Positions 9,701 to 20,514 of a stretch of DNA of 64,000 nt are shown here, piece after piece. Every line of letters starts with the position of its first letter. Position 1 is the stretch's first letter. The stretch spans positions 1,259,001 through 1,323,000 of the forward strand of contig JAUIRK010000106.1 in the NCBI GenBank assembly GCA_030549495.1, in the 5' to 3' direction. Source of the DNA: Nectonema munidae (taxonomy: Eukaryota > Nematomorpha > Nectonematoida > Nectonematidae). The position numbers were made by a program, and so were the translations under genes. The notes below the pieces were generated by a model. That model was not told where the DNA came from, made no database searches, and saw only the letters and a list, made by a program, of their open reading frames with translations.

Positions 9701-12700
9701 TCATCTAATCGATTTGTTTTTTGTCTTGATAGAAACGAGTGAAGATAAACCCGTCTCACATAGGTAAGTTGTAGCAAACGGAACCAGAGCGCACATAGCT
9801 TGCTTTACCAGACTAGGATAGTCTTTTGCTAGTGCACATCAGAATTCTTTAATGCTCTTTGTGTTGAACTAATTTCGTAACATTTCCTTTGTACACAGAT
9901 CAATGAGACCATCCTTAGCAAGGTCTTCATTACTAATAGAGTCTATGTCGGCAAGGAAAGGGTTACGTAAACATTTTTTCAAATTTAAGGTCACCTAAGT
10001 AGAAGTAATTTTTGAAAGAGTTCTGAAGAGTACTCAAATGTTTGCAGAGAAATAGACATGGATTTGACACTTCCGATTCCATTCTGTAAAAGTATCTCTT
10101 CTAACATCGGAAAGTTTGCATAGTTACCTGCCTTCAACCTTCTCTCCCACAGTGGTAGCTTTCCAAGAAAGGCTTGGAGTCTTTCTGAAGCATCCATAAC
10201 GGTAACATCATTTCCTTGAATTGCAAATGTCACATTATTCATAAGGCTGGAAATATCTGCTAAGTATGCCAAGCCATGAACTCTTCGCTATCAAAAATTT
10301 GGAAAGTGGGCTTTCTTTTTCTTTCAAAATGAAACTTCTACTCGAAGTTCAAACAGACGTTTCAAGATTTGTCCTCTTGAAAGCCACCGAACTTATGTGT
10401 GGTAGAGAAGAGCTTCATATTGTGATCCCATTTCATGACAAAATCTTTTGAAGAGGATGATTCACAGATTAGGATCTAATGAAGTTGACTACTTTCACAC
10501 AAGAGAAGACTTCTTTCAGAATTGGTGGCAGAGTCTTTGACGTCAATGCATGCCGATGTAAAAAACAATGGGTGACATCAGCCTGTATAGCCAGATTTGT
10601 TGCCAAGCATTGCCTGTGCCCGTCTGTACACAAAGAACCAATATGTTTTTTTCCAATCGAAGTTGCGCTTAGCAAAGAAATTATTCACCAATTCCCAAAT
10701 GTCGATGGCTTTTGTTGTTTCAAAAGGGGTTCACACAATAAGAATTCCTCTTTGATAGCATCAATATGCATATAACGAACAAAAACCAGAAGCTGGCTGC
10801 ACTGTGCGATATCAGTACTTACATCCAATATGGCTTGGCCGCCAGTTCTTCCATTACTTGCTTCAAAATATTAGACGAAATGTCAACAATTCTTGAGTGA
10901 ATTACATCGTTTGCGACAAACAATCTCAACCATTTCCAGGGTACATGGCTTAACAAATGTTTCTCCAATCTTATATGCCATCTTTTGCTTAGCATTGCGA
11001 TAAGTAACTTTGTAGGAAGCTTCAAGACAAGGCTTTTGTGCTGGGACAAATCCAAGTTTTGCTAAAGTTACAGATTTCTCAAATCGAGACTTCTTTTCAC
11101 GAAATTGATCAACACTATCCGAAGCGTTTGTAGGATGAACAGAAGTAAGGTGATCTTTCAGTAAGGTGATTTTTAAGTAATTCTAAAAATTCAATGCTTG
11201 ATTTTTTTTACTTTGCAGCTCTGTGGCTTAATTTTGTAAAGGTAAATCTGTTTTTAATTTGACCTTGACGGACCCCCAAATGGTCCATGAACCCCAGTTT
11301 AAGAACCCCTGCTCTAAACAAAGTTGTTCCTCCCCATTCGGGATATTTTGTTTTCCTGACTTCCTACGAATGTTGAAATCCAGGAAGAAACGGACACATT
11401 ATTATTAAAATAGAAAATAGTATTCTCAAATATTAAATTCTATGATAACGAAAAACACTACGTCATACATCAAAAGAAAAATTGGAAAAATATATTGTTA
11501 AAATTTCTTTCTTATCAAACCGTTAGTTTTAGTTCTTTTCGGATTTCTAGTTCAATAATTTCAAGTGAGCGTTTAGAGTCCTTAAATCAGATTAACAAAA
11601 TAATCAAAGCATTTTTGTTTTTGAAGCAAAATGATTATTATTCAAAAATATCCATCAAACAAAAGAAAATGTTACTTTCTTTTGGCAATAATTTTTCATT
11701 TCGTCCAAAAAGAAAGATTTTGTTTATTCTTGTTAAGTCTTATTTCTTTCTTTTACAAATATGTGTTTGGAATTATCTTTTATAAAAACTGGCAAAAGAT
11801 AGATAAATTTCAAAGATGAAAATACCTTGTATTGCAGATACATTTTCATAAAAATTGCATGCTTGTTCAAATTATTTTTAAATATAATTCTTTTTAAGTT
11901 AATTTTTGATCGCTTTAATAAATAGTCTTCACTAGAAACAAAACATGCAATTACTTACTTTATCTATTCAAGCTTTTGGGTATATTAAATATTATATGTA
12001 TACAGGGTCAGCATAAGATATAGTGACCGATATGAAAGATACTACTGTGTAATGAACCACCATTTTAAAGTTTATTATCAAAAAATAGTTTCAGAACGAT
12101 AAAAATTTGTTTATTGCAAACTTTTTAACAAAAAAAAGAAAGAAAGTTTCATTCAAAAATTGTGGTAATTCAATAGAGTAATACCGACCATATTTACGTA
12201 AAATTTAAATCGTATGCTCCAGATCTTCAATCGGTCACTCATGCAATAGATATCAAACTTGCAAAATGCAACCAGCATTATCCTGATTCGGTTTTTTCTG
12301 CATCAACCTGCCATTTTTTTACATTTACGCTCAAATTTTATTAGAACTTTTCATTTGAAATGAAAATGACCTTATAAGCAGATAAAAATAAAGTTTCTTT
12401 TCACGTAAAAATTATTTTTGGAGAAACTCGAATTTTTCTGGTTTATATGAAATTTCCAACCTTGATTTTGATAAGTTACTTTAGTATATGTATATAATAC
12501 TTGTTATGTTTTTTTAAACAGCTACTTACAAATATCGCTCTATGTCTGGTATTATACAATATTTGGTCTCCTTCTTTGTATTATTTGAAAAGTGCTCTGT
12601 CCTTAGAGCTAACCAGAGAATCCCATATACATGTTTGGAAAGTTTTGGGCTATACGATGTGTTTGCTCTACGATTTCAAAAGTGCAATCCGATGCTACAA

Positions 12701-15700
12701 ACTCGCTCTTCTTCACAACCCGTCTTCTGTTGAGGTTTTCTTTCAATGATATACTTATTATTATTCATTAAGATATAAATCTGGTGCTGAAGATGGCCCA
12801 TTAAATTAGTGATAAAATAAAGAGGTGAAATGTAAATTTTCGCCGACAGTCGGCTTTTATAAAAATTTTCTTCAAAAAAATCAACCAAAACAATTTTTTT
12901 TTGTTTCAAAAAAGATTTTTTTTAAATCCAAAGAAAAGCATGTTTTAATCCTCCATCACTCTTTGCCTCAAGCTACATCGTTCCCTCCCACTCACCCATA
13001 ATCATTTTGTGTTTGAAAAATCGGACTGTCGGCTAAAATTTACACTTTTAATATATTATATATTTTTTCCTAATTTTAGCAGAATGATCATTTTCGATGA
13101 ATTTAAGTGCCATGTTTTGTTTTTGTTGAAGCTTTGCCTCAAGTGATAAACTGGTACAACCCCATACTACATCACAATAGCTAATCTTTGACAGAAAAAA
13201 AGCATGAAAAATCATTAATCGAGCTTTTGGTGGGATAAGATTTTTTATGTTGTGCTGATTATAAGTTTATTATAGTGAAGTGTGAAAGTGAAATTGGATT
13301 GTATTATTACTCCAAGGTGGTTGAAGCTTTCGACTGTCTATTTTAGTAGTATTTATTGTAAAATAAACTATGTAAAATAACTAGGTAAAATGTCAGCTTT
13401 TCTTTTAGTAAATATCATATATTTTGATTTGCACATATTAATTGATAAACAATAACACACACCCAAAATATATTTTATCTAAGAAAGATTTAATCTTATG
13501 AGTACTTTAAAGATTTTTGTATTTAAATGTTAAACACAGTCATCAGCATACAGAAACATGCTCATATCCTTTTCAATTTTGTAAATAGATCGTTTATATA
13601 GAGGTTGAATAATAAGGGCCCGAGAACGGAACCTTGTGGCACCGTTATTTATAACTCCATTTTAGAATGATTCATTAGAACAAAAAATTTACGATTCGAA
13701 ACATACCTTTTAGCAGGTTCAGAAACTTCCCTCTAAAACCGTATCTTTCTAGTTTAAGAAATATATCATGATTAAAACTAGAAGGACCACGCATAAAATC
13801 AACCTTCACAGACCAAAGTGCGTCAATTGACGCAAGGAAAAAATATACTTTTAAAATTTTATTTATTGAAAAAATAAGCACAAAACTTATAGAAAATGCA
13901 TAATAAAACACTTTATATTAAAATTATGTCAAACACTCTCGACAAAGTCATTTTATAAACTTATATCCGTCCATGGGCCGAAATGGACTGGGGTAAACGG
14001 GTTACAACTGTACCTGTGCAGTGCTCTGGTTTGAACTGCCGTCTAGTTGCTGTGCGAGATCTTCGACCAACTAGACGTCAAAGGATGATACCTTTGCGAT
14101 TACAATTCAACGCCAGGTGGCACCTTTTTCAGCATATATATTACTGGTGGTATGCCTATAATTGTATCATAGAGCAATTCACAGATCTTAAAAATAAAGT
14201 CGAATGTGTGAAATCTGAAATTAAACGGATGGAAGAACGAAATGTTACTGATCTCATGAAGGAGGTTGAATCTTTAAAAACTGAAGTTAATCAATTGAAA
14301 GAAGAAAAGATTAACTTGATTCAGGAGAAAGTTAACGCGATGGAGGGCAAAGAAATCAAAAGTATGCAGACTTATCGATAATTTAAAAATGAAGTGTAAC
14401 ATGCAAGAACAATATAGCCTTCGTAATAATCTTCGTATTTATGGTATGGATATTGCAAAGGATGAAAATATTAGCGGTAAAGTTTTAGAACTCAAAGATA
14501 AAATTGGATATATCCACTTGTGAAATTGTTGGAGTTTATTTAATCAACAATAAGGATTCTAGTCACGTTTTGATCAAAGACATGATTTAATTAAAGGATA
14601 GCATATGAAATAGAAAATTACTAAAGACGTCTAAAATTTATATTAATGAAGAATTTTAATCTATGAAATTTCAAAATAGTAAATATTTTGATTATGTTTC
14701 CTCGTATGATGGCAAAATATTTTGTTACAAAGATAATAATTTTTTTTGTCGAATTTGCAAAAGACTATTGCTAGTATTGTATAGGAAATTTGAAAAGCCT
14801 TTTATACAATTAATAATTTTCTAGTTGCTTTTTTTTATTATATTTTTTTTCTTTTTTTAAATAATCATATCAACTATGCTCATTTTAATTATTGCTTTTT
14901 TTTTATCTTCTAAACTGCTCCATTGGCTTTCTTTTACTTGTAATTCATTCAACCATTGTTTTTTTCTTGTTTTCTTCACATTTTTCCTTCATTGAAGGCA
15001 CTATTTTTCTTGTTTTTGTGATCAATTTGTTATGGAAAAAGAAAAGTGTGGTGATAAATATCAAGCTTGAAAACATCTGAAAAATATTACTTCTGATTCT
15101 TCAGAAGCAGAAAACTTGGATTTCCATAATGACGACCAACAATTGAAGATGATGCTTTTTATGCATCTTCATTGAACTTTTCTTCTGAATCTTCTGATTA
15201 TAAAACTTCAAATGACGATGATTTTACAGCAAGCTCTTTTAAACTATCGGAAAGCAAAAATGGATTTTATGGGAAATTGGCAACGAAGCAATGCTTAGAA
15301 TTATCCAAAAATGTACAATCAATGAAGCTCAAAGAATTTGTGGTAATGAAACAAGGTATCTCAATTAAAGATTTGGAGAAATTCATTGGTCTTGTTGTTT
15401 TTACATAAAATCTCAAAGAAAGAGAAACTTATTAAATGATAAGTTTTGTTTAGTATCTTCAATTTGGAATCCGTTTAATGAAAATTGCCAAAAAGCTTAT
15501 GTTCTTTTCTTTTTGTTTGACGGTTGATGAGCTACTTTTGCCATGCAAAGCGCGATGTAAATTCATCCAGTACATGGCTAATAAGCCAGATAAGTTTGGA
15601 TTGAAGCTCTGGATGCTTGTAGACGTTGAAACTAAATATTTGTTCAACGCAATTCCATGTTTGGGAAAAAAACGAGGTAAAAAACAAAAATGTAAGTGCT

Positions 15701-18658
15701 TCAACAAGCGTAGTTCTGAAATTGATGGCACTTCTTTCCAATAAAGGCTACAATATAACCGGTGATCATTTTTTTAAATAAAAAGTGCAGCTTGGTGGGC
15801 ACCATTAGACAAAAGAGAAAAGAAATACCAGAAGAATTGAAGCAAGGAAAACCTATTTATGAAACTATAGTAGCCAAATCTTAAAAAAAACTCACTGTTA
15901 CTCACATCTTACCAATGTAAAAAGTCAAAATCTGTCATTGTTATGAGTACTCTTCATTCTTGTGTACACGTTCCTTTAGAGAATAATCATAAAAAAACAA
16001 GATATCATACTTTTTTATAACAAAAATAAAGTTAGAGTTGATGTGCTAGACCAAATGGTTAGACAATATTCCGTCAAAGCAAATAGTAGAAGATGGCCTT
16101 TGCACATTTTTTACAATATTTTGGATGTGTCTCTTATAAATAGCTGGATTATTTATAAAAATGTTTGCAACCAGTGGCGGTTTTAAGGTCCCCCCCCCCC
16201 CCCCCAGTTTTTTGGCTGGACCCCATGTTGGCCACTCCACATCAAATACCTATTTTACTGGATTTAAAATTTACTCGAAACTTTTTATAATTTAAATTTT
16301 TTGAGTGGGTTTTGCATCCAGGGGAAGAAATATCTCTTATCTGGACGGGTGAATCTTAGACCAAGAGCACTCTTAATTTGAGGTCTCTGCTGGCATGGGA
16401 ACGTGAGAACACCACCCATATTGATTATAAAAAACTAAAGTTTCAGAATTCTAGATATCGATAAGTAATTCTCATGAAAAAAATTGATGCGATTTTTGAC
16501 AGCTCAACATAATATGACACTACTGAGTATCTAGAAGTTAATATGTTAAAACCTTGATCTAAACCGCAAAAATGTTTCTTATCAATCAGTAATTCTTGTT
16601 ATACATGATAAAACCAAAATTAAGTGAAAAAATTTTTATTTGTGGTATTTCAAAAAAAACCTCAGGTTTTTTAAAAAAAAATTTTAATACTAAAAATAAA
16701 AAGATTCTGGTAGGAGAAGCTTATTTGTTACTAAACTACTTGCTTGATAAAAAAATTAAACAAAATCATGAAATTTTTTATAAAATTATTTTAATTTTTT
16801 AAATTACTAGGCTAATTAAAAAAAATTAAAAATGTTTTAAATTACAACCTATTTTAAATAACTTTATTTAAAAAATTGATTTTATGTTACAAAAATTTCA
16901 AACGATTTAGTTGAATAAAACATGAGTTGTTTACTTTAACATTAGTATATAAAGTTTGCTTGAATTGAATAGGCTAATACATTTGTTTGACAGTTCGAAT
17001 AGATTGAAGTGAATGAATTGATTCGTAAATCAGTACCAGATAATAAAGAAAACTCACTGAGTTTCGTAAAAAATGATTCAGCAAATTTGTCACTGTGCTA
17101 ACTTTACTGGAAAAGGGAGGGCTAGAAAAGTTCCCCTACCTCGTCAAAAATAAAAAATATAAAAAGCATTGTTAGAATATTTATAAAATTTACTCATAGT
17201 TAGAATCCATCTTTTTTTTTAGTTTTGAGGAAAAGATAATTTATCAATTCTTGGGTGAAAAAAAATTGAAAAATTTTCAAGATATTAGTTTCCATAAAAG
17301 CAGAGTTTTTAGGACCAGGTGGAAAGTTGATAACATTTCTGATATTTTCACTTACAACTCTTCCGCGTGAATCATAAAGACTCCCAACCGTAATCAATTT
17401 GATCTGGGCAAATTAAATTGTCATCAATGTCTTCTTCATATTCCGAACTTCGAGAGCTTTCATCAGAAAAAAAGATCTTTCAGAAAGAGAAGTAGAGGCA
17501 TCCGATTCCATTATAAAATTGATAAACAAAATAAGAGAGTGGAAAGAAAAAAAATGTATGCGTGTGCACGTGTGGTATTTCTAATATTGTACGAATGTAC
17601 ACGTACGAGTGATTGTGTGCAAGTGTATGTATTACGTATGATCGTGTGCAAGTGAATGTATGTATAACTTATGATCGTGTGCAAGTGTGATTCTATACTT
17701 TTACATATCACAAAGCATATGGAGTAAATTGCCATATGTGCGTCTACCATGCTATAAGGATATTCGTGCGTATAGCCAAGGTTAAACCCTTTGAAGACGA
17801 TTCGTCTGCTTTCTTCTTTTTCAATGGAATTTTATTTTGCAACTAAACCTAACGGATTATTGAGGCATTAAACTCTTTGAAGACGATTCGTCTGCTTTCT
17901 TTCAAAGCAGGTGATTTCCATTTCTTGGGACACTGGTGTCCCACTGGTCCTCAAAGGGTTAAAGAAAATATGATATCTCAAAATCAAAAAACCGAGACCG
18001 GTGTAGCGGCAGACGTTTTATCTGGAGAAAATACAAAGAAAAATCTGACGAATTTTGAAGGGGACGGATTTTGTGATTCTGTTGGGGTCTTTGTAGTTTT
18101 GTCCACTCCGATTCTAACAAGTTCTTAACCCAGTGTTTCAAGATATCAAAATCGTCTGCTTTAAATATATAAAATTCCATTTTGAAAAGAAAGCAGAAAA
18201 TTAGTCTTCAAAATCAAACGAATCTCTTTATTTTTTTCAATGAGTTTTATATATCTTAAATCTGGAGATTTTTATTTTGAGGGACGTTGCTGTTCATTGG
18301 AACTGAAAGGGTTAAGTATAGATGTCGGAAGTTGTGAGTAGACGCCGTGAATCCCTAAATAAGCATTTTTCTTTTTAAGATCAACAACAATTTAGGCGTT
18401 ATATATTCTCAAAGCCTGAAGAATAACAAACTTGCACTAAAGCATTTTCAAGCTGCTCTGGAGAGTGATGAATTCTCAGGCTCTCGCTTTCAACTAGAAA
18501 GCACTTTCAATGTCGCCTTGTTTTACTTGAGGCAGGGAAAGTTCCTTGGCAAGGCCTTATTCTATGCCAAACGCTGTTTGAGTGCGAGTCAGCGCCAAAA
18601 CAAGAATCTATACCTCTGCCAAAAGCTGCATAATTTGATTCAACAAAAGATTTATTGA
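6543..18658 (+). CDS. TTC8: TTC8/BBS8-like TPR protein, C-terminal five exons
   Basis: This is most likely the BBSome subunit BBS8, which helps carry membrane proteins in and out of cilia. Visible exons are 6543-6774, 7812-7980, 8031-8281, 12522-12734 and 18380-18658, together 380 residues plus stop. All have GT/AG borders and matching phases. The order of motifs follows BBS8: a segment like its FEYIFHHENDVKTAL region (FLQYLFHVNGDLPLSL), then RCYYSLKRYENA (BBS8 has GKCYYRLGMYREA), KLDPMNIEAI, LLTNIALCLVLYN (FNNLGLCCFYAQ), HVWKVLGYTM, CYKLALLHNP, NNNLGVIYS, and a short tail after the last TPR. Animal TTC8 is about 515-540 residues, so some 150 N-terminal residues are missing; their exons were not found. 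Several TPR positions are divergent. A different TPR family is possible but less likely. Confidence 0.68.
7812..7980 (+). CDS. TTC8: TTC8 exon, first TPR units
   Basis: The acceptor is CATGTTTAAG and the donor AAATG|GTACAA (phase 1). It encodes FYVIRCYYSLKRYENA and the following KIILAKCYLANGNHSTAL, two typical TPR helices. The next intron (7981-8030) is only 50 nt and ends in the pyrimidine-rich acceptor CTTTATTTAG. Its removal joins LKN to ALETF in frame. Without it the frame would stop at once. Confidence 0.7.
8031..8281 (+). CDS. TTC8: TTC8 exon, middle TPR units
   Basis: It enters in phase 1 (the G from the previous exon plus CA gives Ala) and leaves in phase 0 at CCAGAA|GTATAT. It encodes ALETFSEEISICNAIYEIY, then WLNHALKLDPMNIEAISSL and the start of the next repeat. 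The EISICNAIYEIYSHY stretch corresponds to the EVTLLCGIARIYEEM region of vertebrate TTC8. Confidence 0.7.
8408..8605 (-). mobile_element. LINE reverse-transcriptase fragment
   Basis: The minus strand reads NKIHKWINENQLKLNFTKT near 8590-8530 and LGLNSDPKLIFKKHI near 8450-8410. These match the C-terminal RT region of jockey/CR1-type LINEs (W..ANKLSLN..KT, then LGV.LD..L....HI). At least one stop lies between them. It sits in the third visible intron of TTC8. Confidence 0.6.
8607..8731. mobile_element. piggyBac-type MITE with TTAA target duplication
   Basis: TTAA at 8607-8610 and 8728-8731 bracket a 117-bp core with inverted ends TCCTTTCAGGC and GGCCTGAAAAAG. Internally it carries AAAGCAGACG, the motif shared with the other TTAA elements of the window. 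It abuts the LINE fragment at 8408-8605. Confidence 0.65.
9402..11311 (-). mobile_element. hAT transposon of the ZBED5/GTF2IRD2-like type, decayed
   Basis: The left end (from 9402) reads CAGAGGTTGTTATACATTTT and the right end, inverted, reads CAGGGGTTCTTAAACTGGGG. Both continue into a GGACCCC block. The 8-bp flanks (tttttgac, ctctaaac) no longer match. On the minus strand the transposase appears in order but in separate frames: KMAYKIGETFVKPC and ANDVIHSRIVDISSNI at 11060-10819, CTDGHRQCL and THCFLHRHALTSKTLPP at 10675-10469, then AYLADISSLMNN and LWERRLKAGNYANFPML at 10272-9991. This is the hAT subfamily that gave rise to ZBED5-like vertebrate genes. Frameshifts make it non-functional. It lies antisense in a TTC8 intron. 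Confidence 0.85.
11312..12521. other. Intronic AT-rich stretch with one possible transposon end
   Basis: No exon was found. At 12004 an ACAGGGTCAGCATAAGATAT motif followed by about 300 bp of higher complexity looks like one end of a MITE, but no inverse copy was found, so it is not called. Confidence 0.4.
12522..12734 (+). CDS. TTC8: TTC8 exon, TPR units
   Basis: Seventy-one codons in phase 0/0, with acceptor TTTTTTAAACAG and donor GTTGAG|GTTTTC. It encodes LLTNIALCLVLYN, a linker rich in L/S, HVWKVLGYTM and CYKLALLHNPSSVE. This corresponds to the FNNLGLC through ADVWYNLGH to FRLALVNN stretch of TTC8. The preceding intron (8282-12521) is 4.2 kb and carries a LINE fragment, a MITE and a hAT element. 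Confidence 0.75.
13080..13911 (-). mobile_element. LINE reverse-transcriptase relic (jockey/CR1-like)
   Basis: The minus strand shows, in RT order, SSFNHDIFLKLERYGFRG (near 13790), a VPQG.VLGPLLF-like block broken by shifts near 13640, SMFLYADD (the catalytic YADD box, near 13545) and SYCDVVWGCT (near 13165). These are the fingers/palm and C-terminal landmarks of a non-LTR retrotransposon RT. Several frameshifts separate the blocks. It lies antisense in the last TTC8 intron. Confidence 0.75.
14160..14720 (+). mobile_element. LINE ORF1-like fragment with coiled coil
   Basis: An open stretch encodes a Lys/Glu-rich heptad-like coiled coil (LKNKVECVKSEIKRMEER onward), followed after a shift by SLRNNLRIYGMDIAKDENI. 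That resembles the SRRNNLRIHG motif after the coiled coil in LINE ORF1 proteins. It is on the opposite strand to the RT relic at 13080-13911, so the two need not come from one insertion. Confidence 0.55.
15172..16180 (+). mobile_element. piggyBac transposase relic
   Basis: The plus strand shows a Ser/Asp-rich start (15172), IWNPFNENCQKAYVL near 15460-15510, LTVDELLLPCKARCKFIQYM and KPDKFGLKLWMLVDVETKYL (15520-15640), and near the end RRWPLHIFYNILDVSLINSW (16080-16150). The TVDE.L.P.K.RC and D.ET.Y blocks are catalytic-core hallmarks of piggyBac (DDE_Tnp_1_7). Stops and frameshifts divide it, and the tract between the core and the C-terminus is badly decayed. It lies in the last TTC8 intron. 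Confidence 0.85.
16190..16205. repeat. Poly-C tract (16 C)
   Basis: Sixteen consecutive C follow TTTTAAGGT just after a CAGTGGCGG motif at 16172. The motif resembles one end of the CAGTGGCGTAG-ended repeats seen elsewhere in the window. No second end was found. Confidence 0.8.
16210..17199. other. Intronic AT-rich stretch, nothing recognised
   Basis: Low-complexity A/T sequence with many poly-A and poly-T runs. No coding or repeat signal was supported. Confidence 0.5.
17200..17511 (-). mobile_element. piggyBac-like transposase N-terminal relic
   Basis: The minus strand, from an ATG at 17511, begins ESDASTSLSERS, continues in a neighbouring frame as SSEYEEDIDDNLICPDQIDY, and then as NVINFPPGPKNSAFMETNI with FQFFFTQELINYL. 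The acidic leader, PPGPK motif and FF..ELI helix are the usual N-terminus of piggyBac transposases. It is broken by frameshifts. It points the other way from the piggyBac core relic at 15172-16180. Confidence 0.65.
17782..18315. mobile_element. Cluster of TTAA (piggyBac-type) MITEs
   Basis: At least three related elements lie together. One starts at TTAA 17782 (ACCCTTTGAAGACGATTCGT). A 95-bp one is 17868-17962 (TTAA, ACTCTTTGAAGACGATTCGT ... TCCTCAAAGGG, TTAA). A 191-bp one is 18125-18315 (TTAA, CCCAGTGTTTCAAGATATC ... GGAACTGAAAGGG, TTAA). All share GACGATTCGTCTGCTTT or its inverse and a TATATAAAATTCCATTTTGA-like core. The first appears to be interrupted by the second. Confidence 0.7.
18380..18658 (+). 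CDS. TTC8: TTC8 terminal exon with stop
   Basis: The acceptor is TTTTTCTTTTTAAG, entering in phase 0. Ninety-two codons and a TGA stop. It begins INNNLGVIYSQSLKNNKLAL, continues with FNVALFYLRQGKFLGKALFY, and ends with a short helical tail (LHNLIQQKIY) like the LIKQLRQHFAML end of human TTC8. The preceding intron is 5.6 kb and full of transposon relics. Confidence 0.78.
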   Translation: MNNNLGVIYSQSLKNNKLALKHFQAALESDEFSGSRFQLESTFNVALFYLRQGKFLGKALFYAKRCLSASQRQNKNLYLCQKLHNLIQQKIY

Positions 18659-18759
18659 AATTCGTTTCCTGTTTTTTGAGTCATCGTCGTGATTAATTCA
18701 TTATTTGTGCAATACATTCCCCGCGTATTTTATTTAAATATTTTTCTTGTTTTACACAT

Positions 18760-18765
18760 AATAAA
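18760..18765 (+). terminator. Candidate polyadenylation signal of TTC8
   Basis: AATAAA lies 102 nt after the TTC8 stop and is followed by a T-rich stretch. It is the first such hexamer downstream of the stop. Confidence 0.5.
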
Positions 18766-20336
18766 TTTTTGTTCTTTTTTCGATTTTTTTCTTCTATAGA
18801 GAGTTCATTTAGCATGGAGAATTTTATATTTTAAGAAGTTTTTAAGACGAATATTATGTTTTCTTTATAAAGGAAATTCTATATATTAAAGCAGAAAATT
18901 GTTTCCTTGATACACCGATGTAACAGTGAGTCAGCTACACGTCCATGTTTAATGATGAATGAACTGAATGAAGATATTTTGCAGAGAATTTATTAAATTT
19001 TCATCGACTTATTCGTGAATTTAATTTGACTTCATTAAATAATTTTTAATTCTTTTGGTGTGATTTTAACAACCAATCTATTTTAAAGAAATAATTTGAC
19101 AAATGACAGTGAAACTTCACGAAACCCGAGTTATAAAGTTTGAAATATCAAAATTACATCAATATTATATAGGGGCGTGAGTAAGGTTGGTTAGATACTG
19201 GTCTTCGATAACTCAAGATCTTTGCTTCCGAATCAAGCCTCCTTTTTTGATAGTTCGATTCAAGGGGCACAATTGTGCCTTCTCGATGAAAACACCCCAC
19301 CAAAGCATATAATGATTTCTTGTCGGAGCAAGAACTGGGTTGCCAGAAACTTCCGAGCAGAAAACAACTTGTTTATAAAGAATATGTACAAGCCATGTCA
19401 CACTTAGAAAAAGATAAATAGCTATCTAATCAGAAAGTAATTAAATAGTTTGCGATTAAAAAATATAAAAATCTTATCGCCTTTAGTGTAATCGCAAAAT
19501 TAAAATTTTAGCATAATTACAAAACTAAGAATCTAGTACCACAAAATTCCCCAAAAGGCAAATTTTGGGAAAAATAACACGGTTTAGTAACACTTTCGAA
19601 TAACTGTAACTACGCAAAAAATTTGAAAGGGGAATTCTCCCGTACTCGATCATAATAACTAACCGATCACTCTGTGAAAGAAACGCTCCGCTATTGAAGC
19701 GCCATCAGTTTCACTTTGTGTGTCTGATGCCACTTTAACAATTTTGAAGGTTCTTCCAATGAGCTTTGAAATAGATTAAATGTTTTTGGAATCCACTCTC
19801 GTGCATGTTTTATTCTTTGTAGCTTTACCTATCTTTTTTAAAAATTAGGATGATTTAAATCACACGTTAAGCTTATATTTATAATATAAGTCTATAAACC
19901 CCTGCCCTACACGAAAATATGAATGACCTAATTTTTGAATTATTTATTGCTTATAAAATATAGATAATAATAGGCTACTGTCAAAATATAAGTGATTCCC
20001 CATTTTAGGGCATTTATGGATTAATCCATAGTAAATTATATTTTGCTTAGCATTAACTCTCATCTATGCATCACTTTTTATATACTTTTTTCTGGTATTT
20101 GTTTACAAAAGTTTCGGAGTCCCACTTTTCTCCCCTTTTCCATCCAACCCTCTTTATAAGTGATGGAGTGGGAATCGATTAGTGAATGTGAAAAGAAGCA
20201 TTATCTTGGATATTTATATTTATTTAAAAAATTTCACTATATACACTTTCAAAAAATGGATGCTTATATATAAGTGTAAGAAAAAGGAGTCTTTCTAAGT
20301 GAGAGATATACAAAGCTGGAGAGTGATGTGTTCCTA

Positions 20337-20342
20337 TTTATT
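20337..20342 (-). terminator. Candidate polyadenylation signal of collagen IV
   Basis: AATAAA on the minus strand, 173 nt past the collagen stop. Other AT-rich hexamers lie further on, so the actual site is uncertain. Confidence 0.35.
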
Positions 20343-20514
20343 ATTAATGAAAAGCAGTAGAGCGACGAAATGACGTGTGTACTAAATGAAATAATAATAA
20401 TAAACAAAAAAGTATTTAATGAAACCTTAGAAAAATAATGATAATAAATGCTCAAATGCTGTAAGTAAAAATTTGTTGTAACCAAAATAATAAGTGCCGT
20501 TGTGGATGTTATGC

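Larger units (their letters stand above)
18659..20514. other. Intergenic region between convergent TTC8 and collagen IV
   Basis: It holds the presumed 3-prime UTRs of both genes. A stretch at 19160-19400 has higher complexity, with short frames open on both strands, and shares the words ATCTTTGC and TCCGAA with 7330-7400. It may be an old dispersed repeat, but I could not define its ends. No gene was recognised. Confidence 0.5.

Noticed and set aside
10266-10775. Plus-strand open frames over the hAT element
   Set aside because: They are the complement of the minus-strand hAT transposase blocks, which match a known family.
14892-15080. Hydrophobic 62-codon frame before the piggyBac relic
   Set aside because: T-rich low-complexity sequence reads as Phe/Leu; no gene signal.
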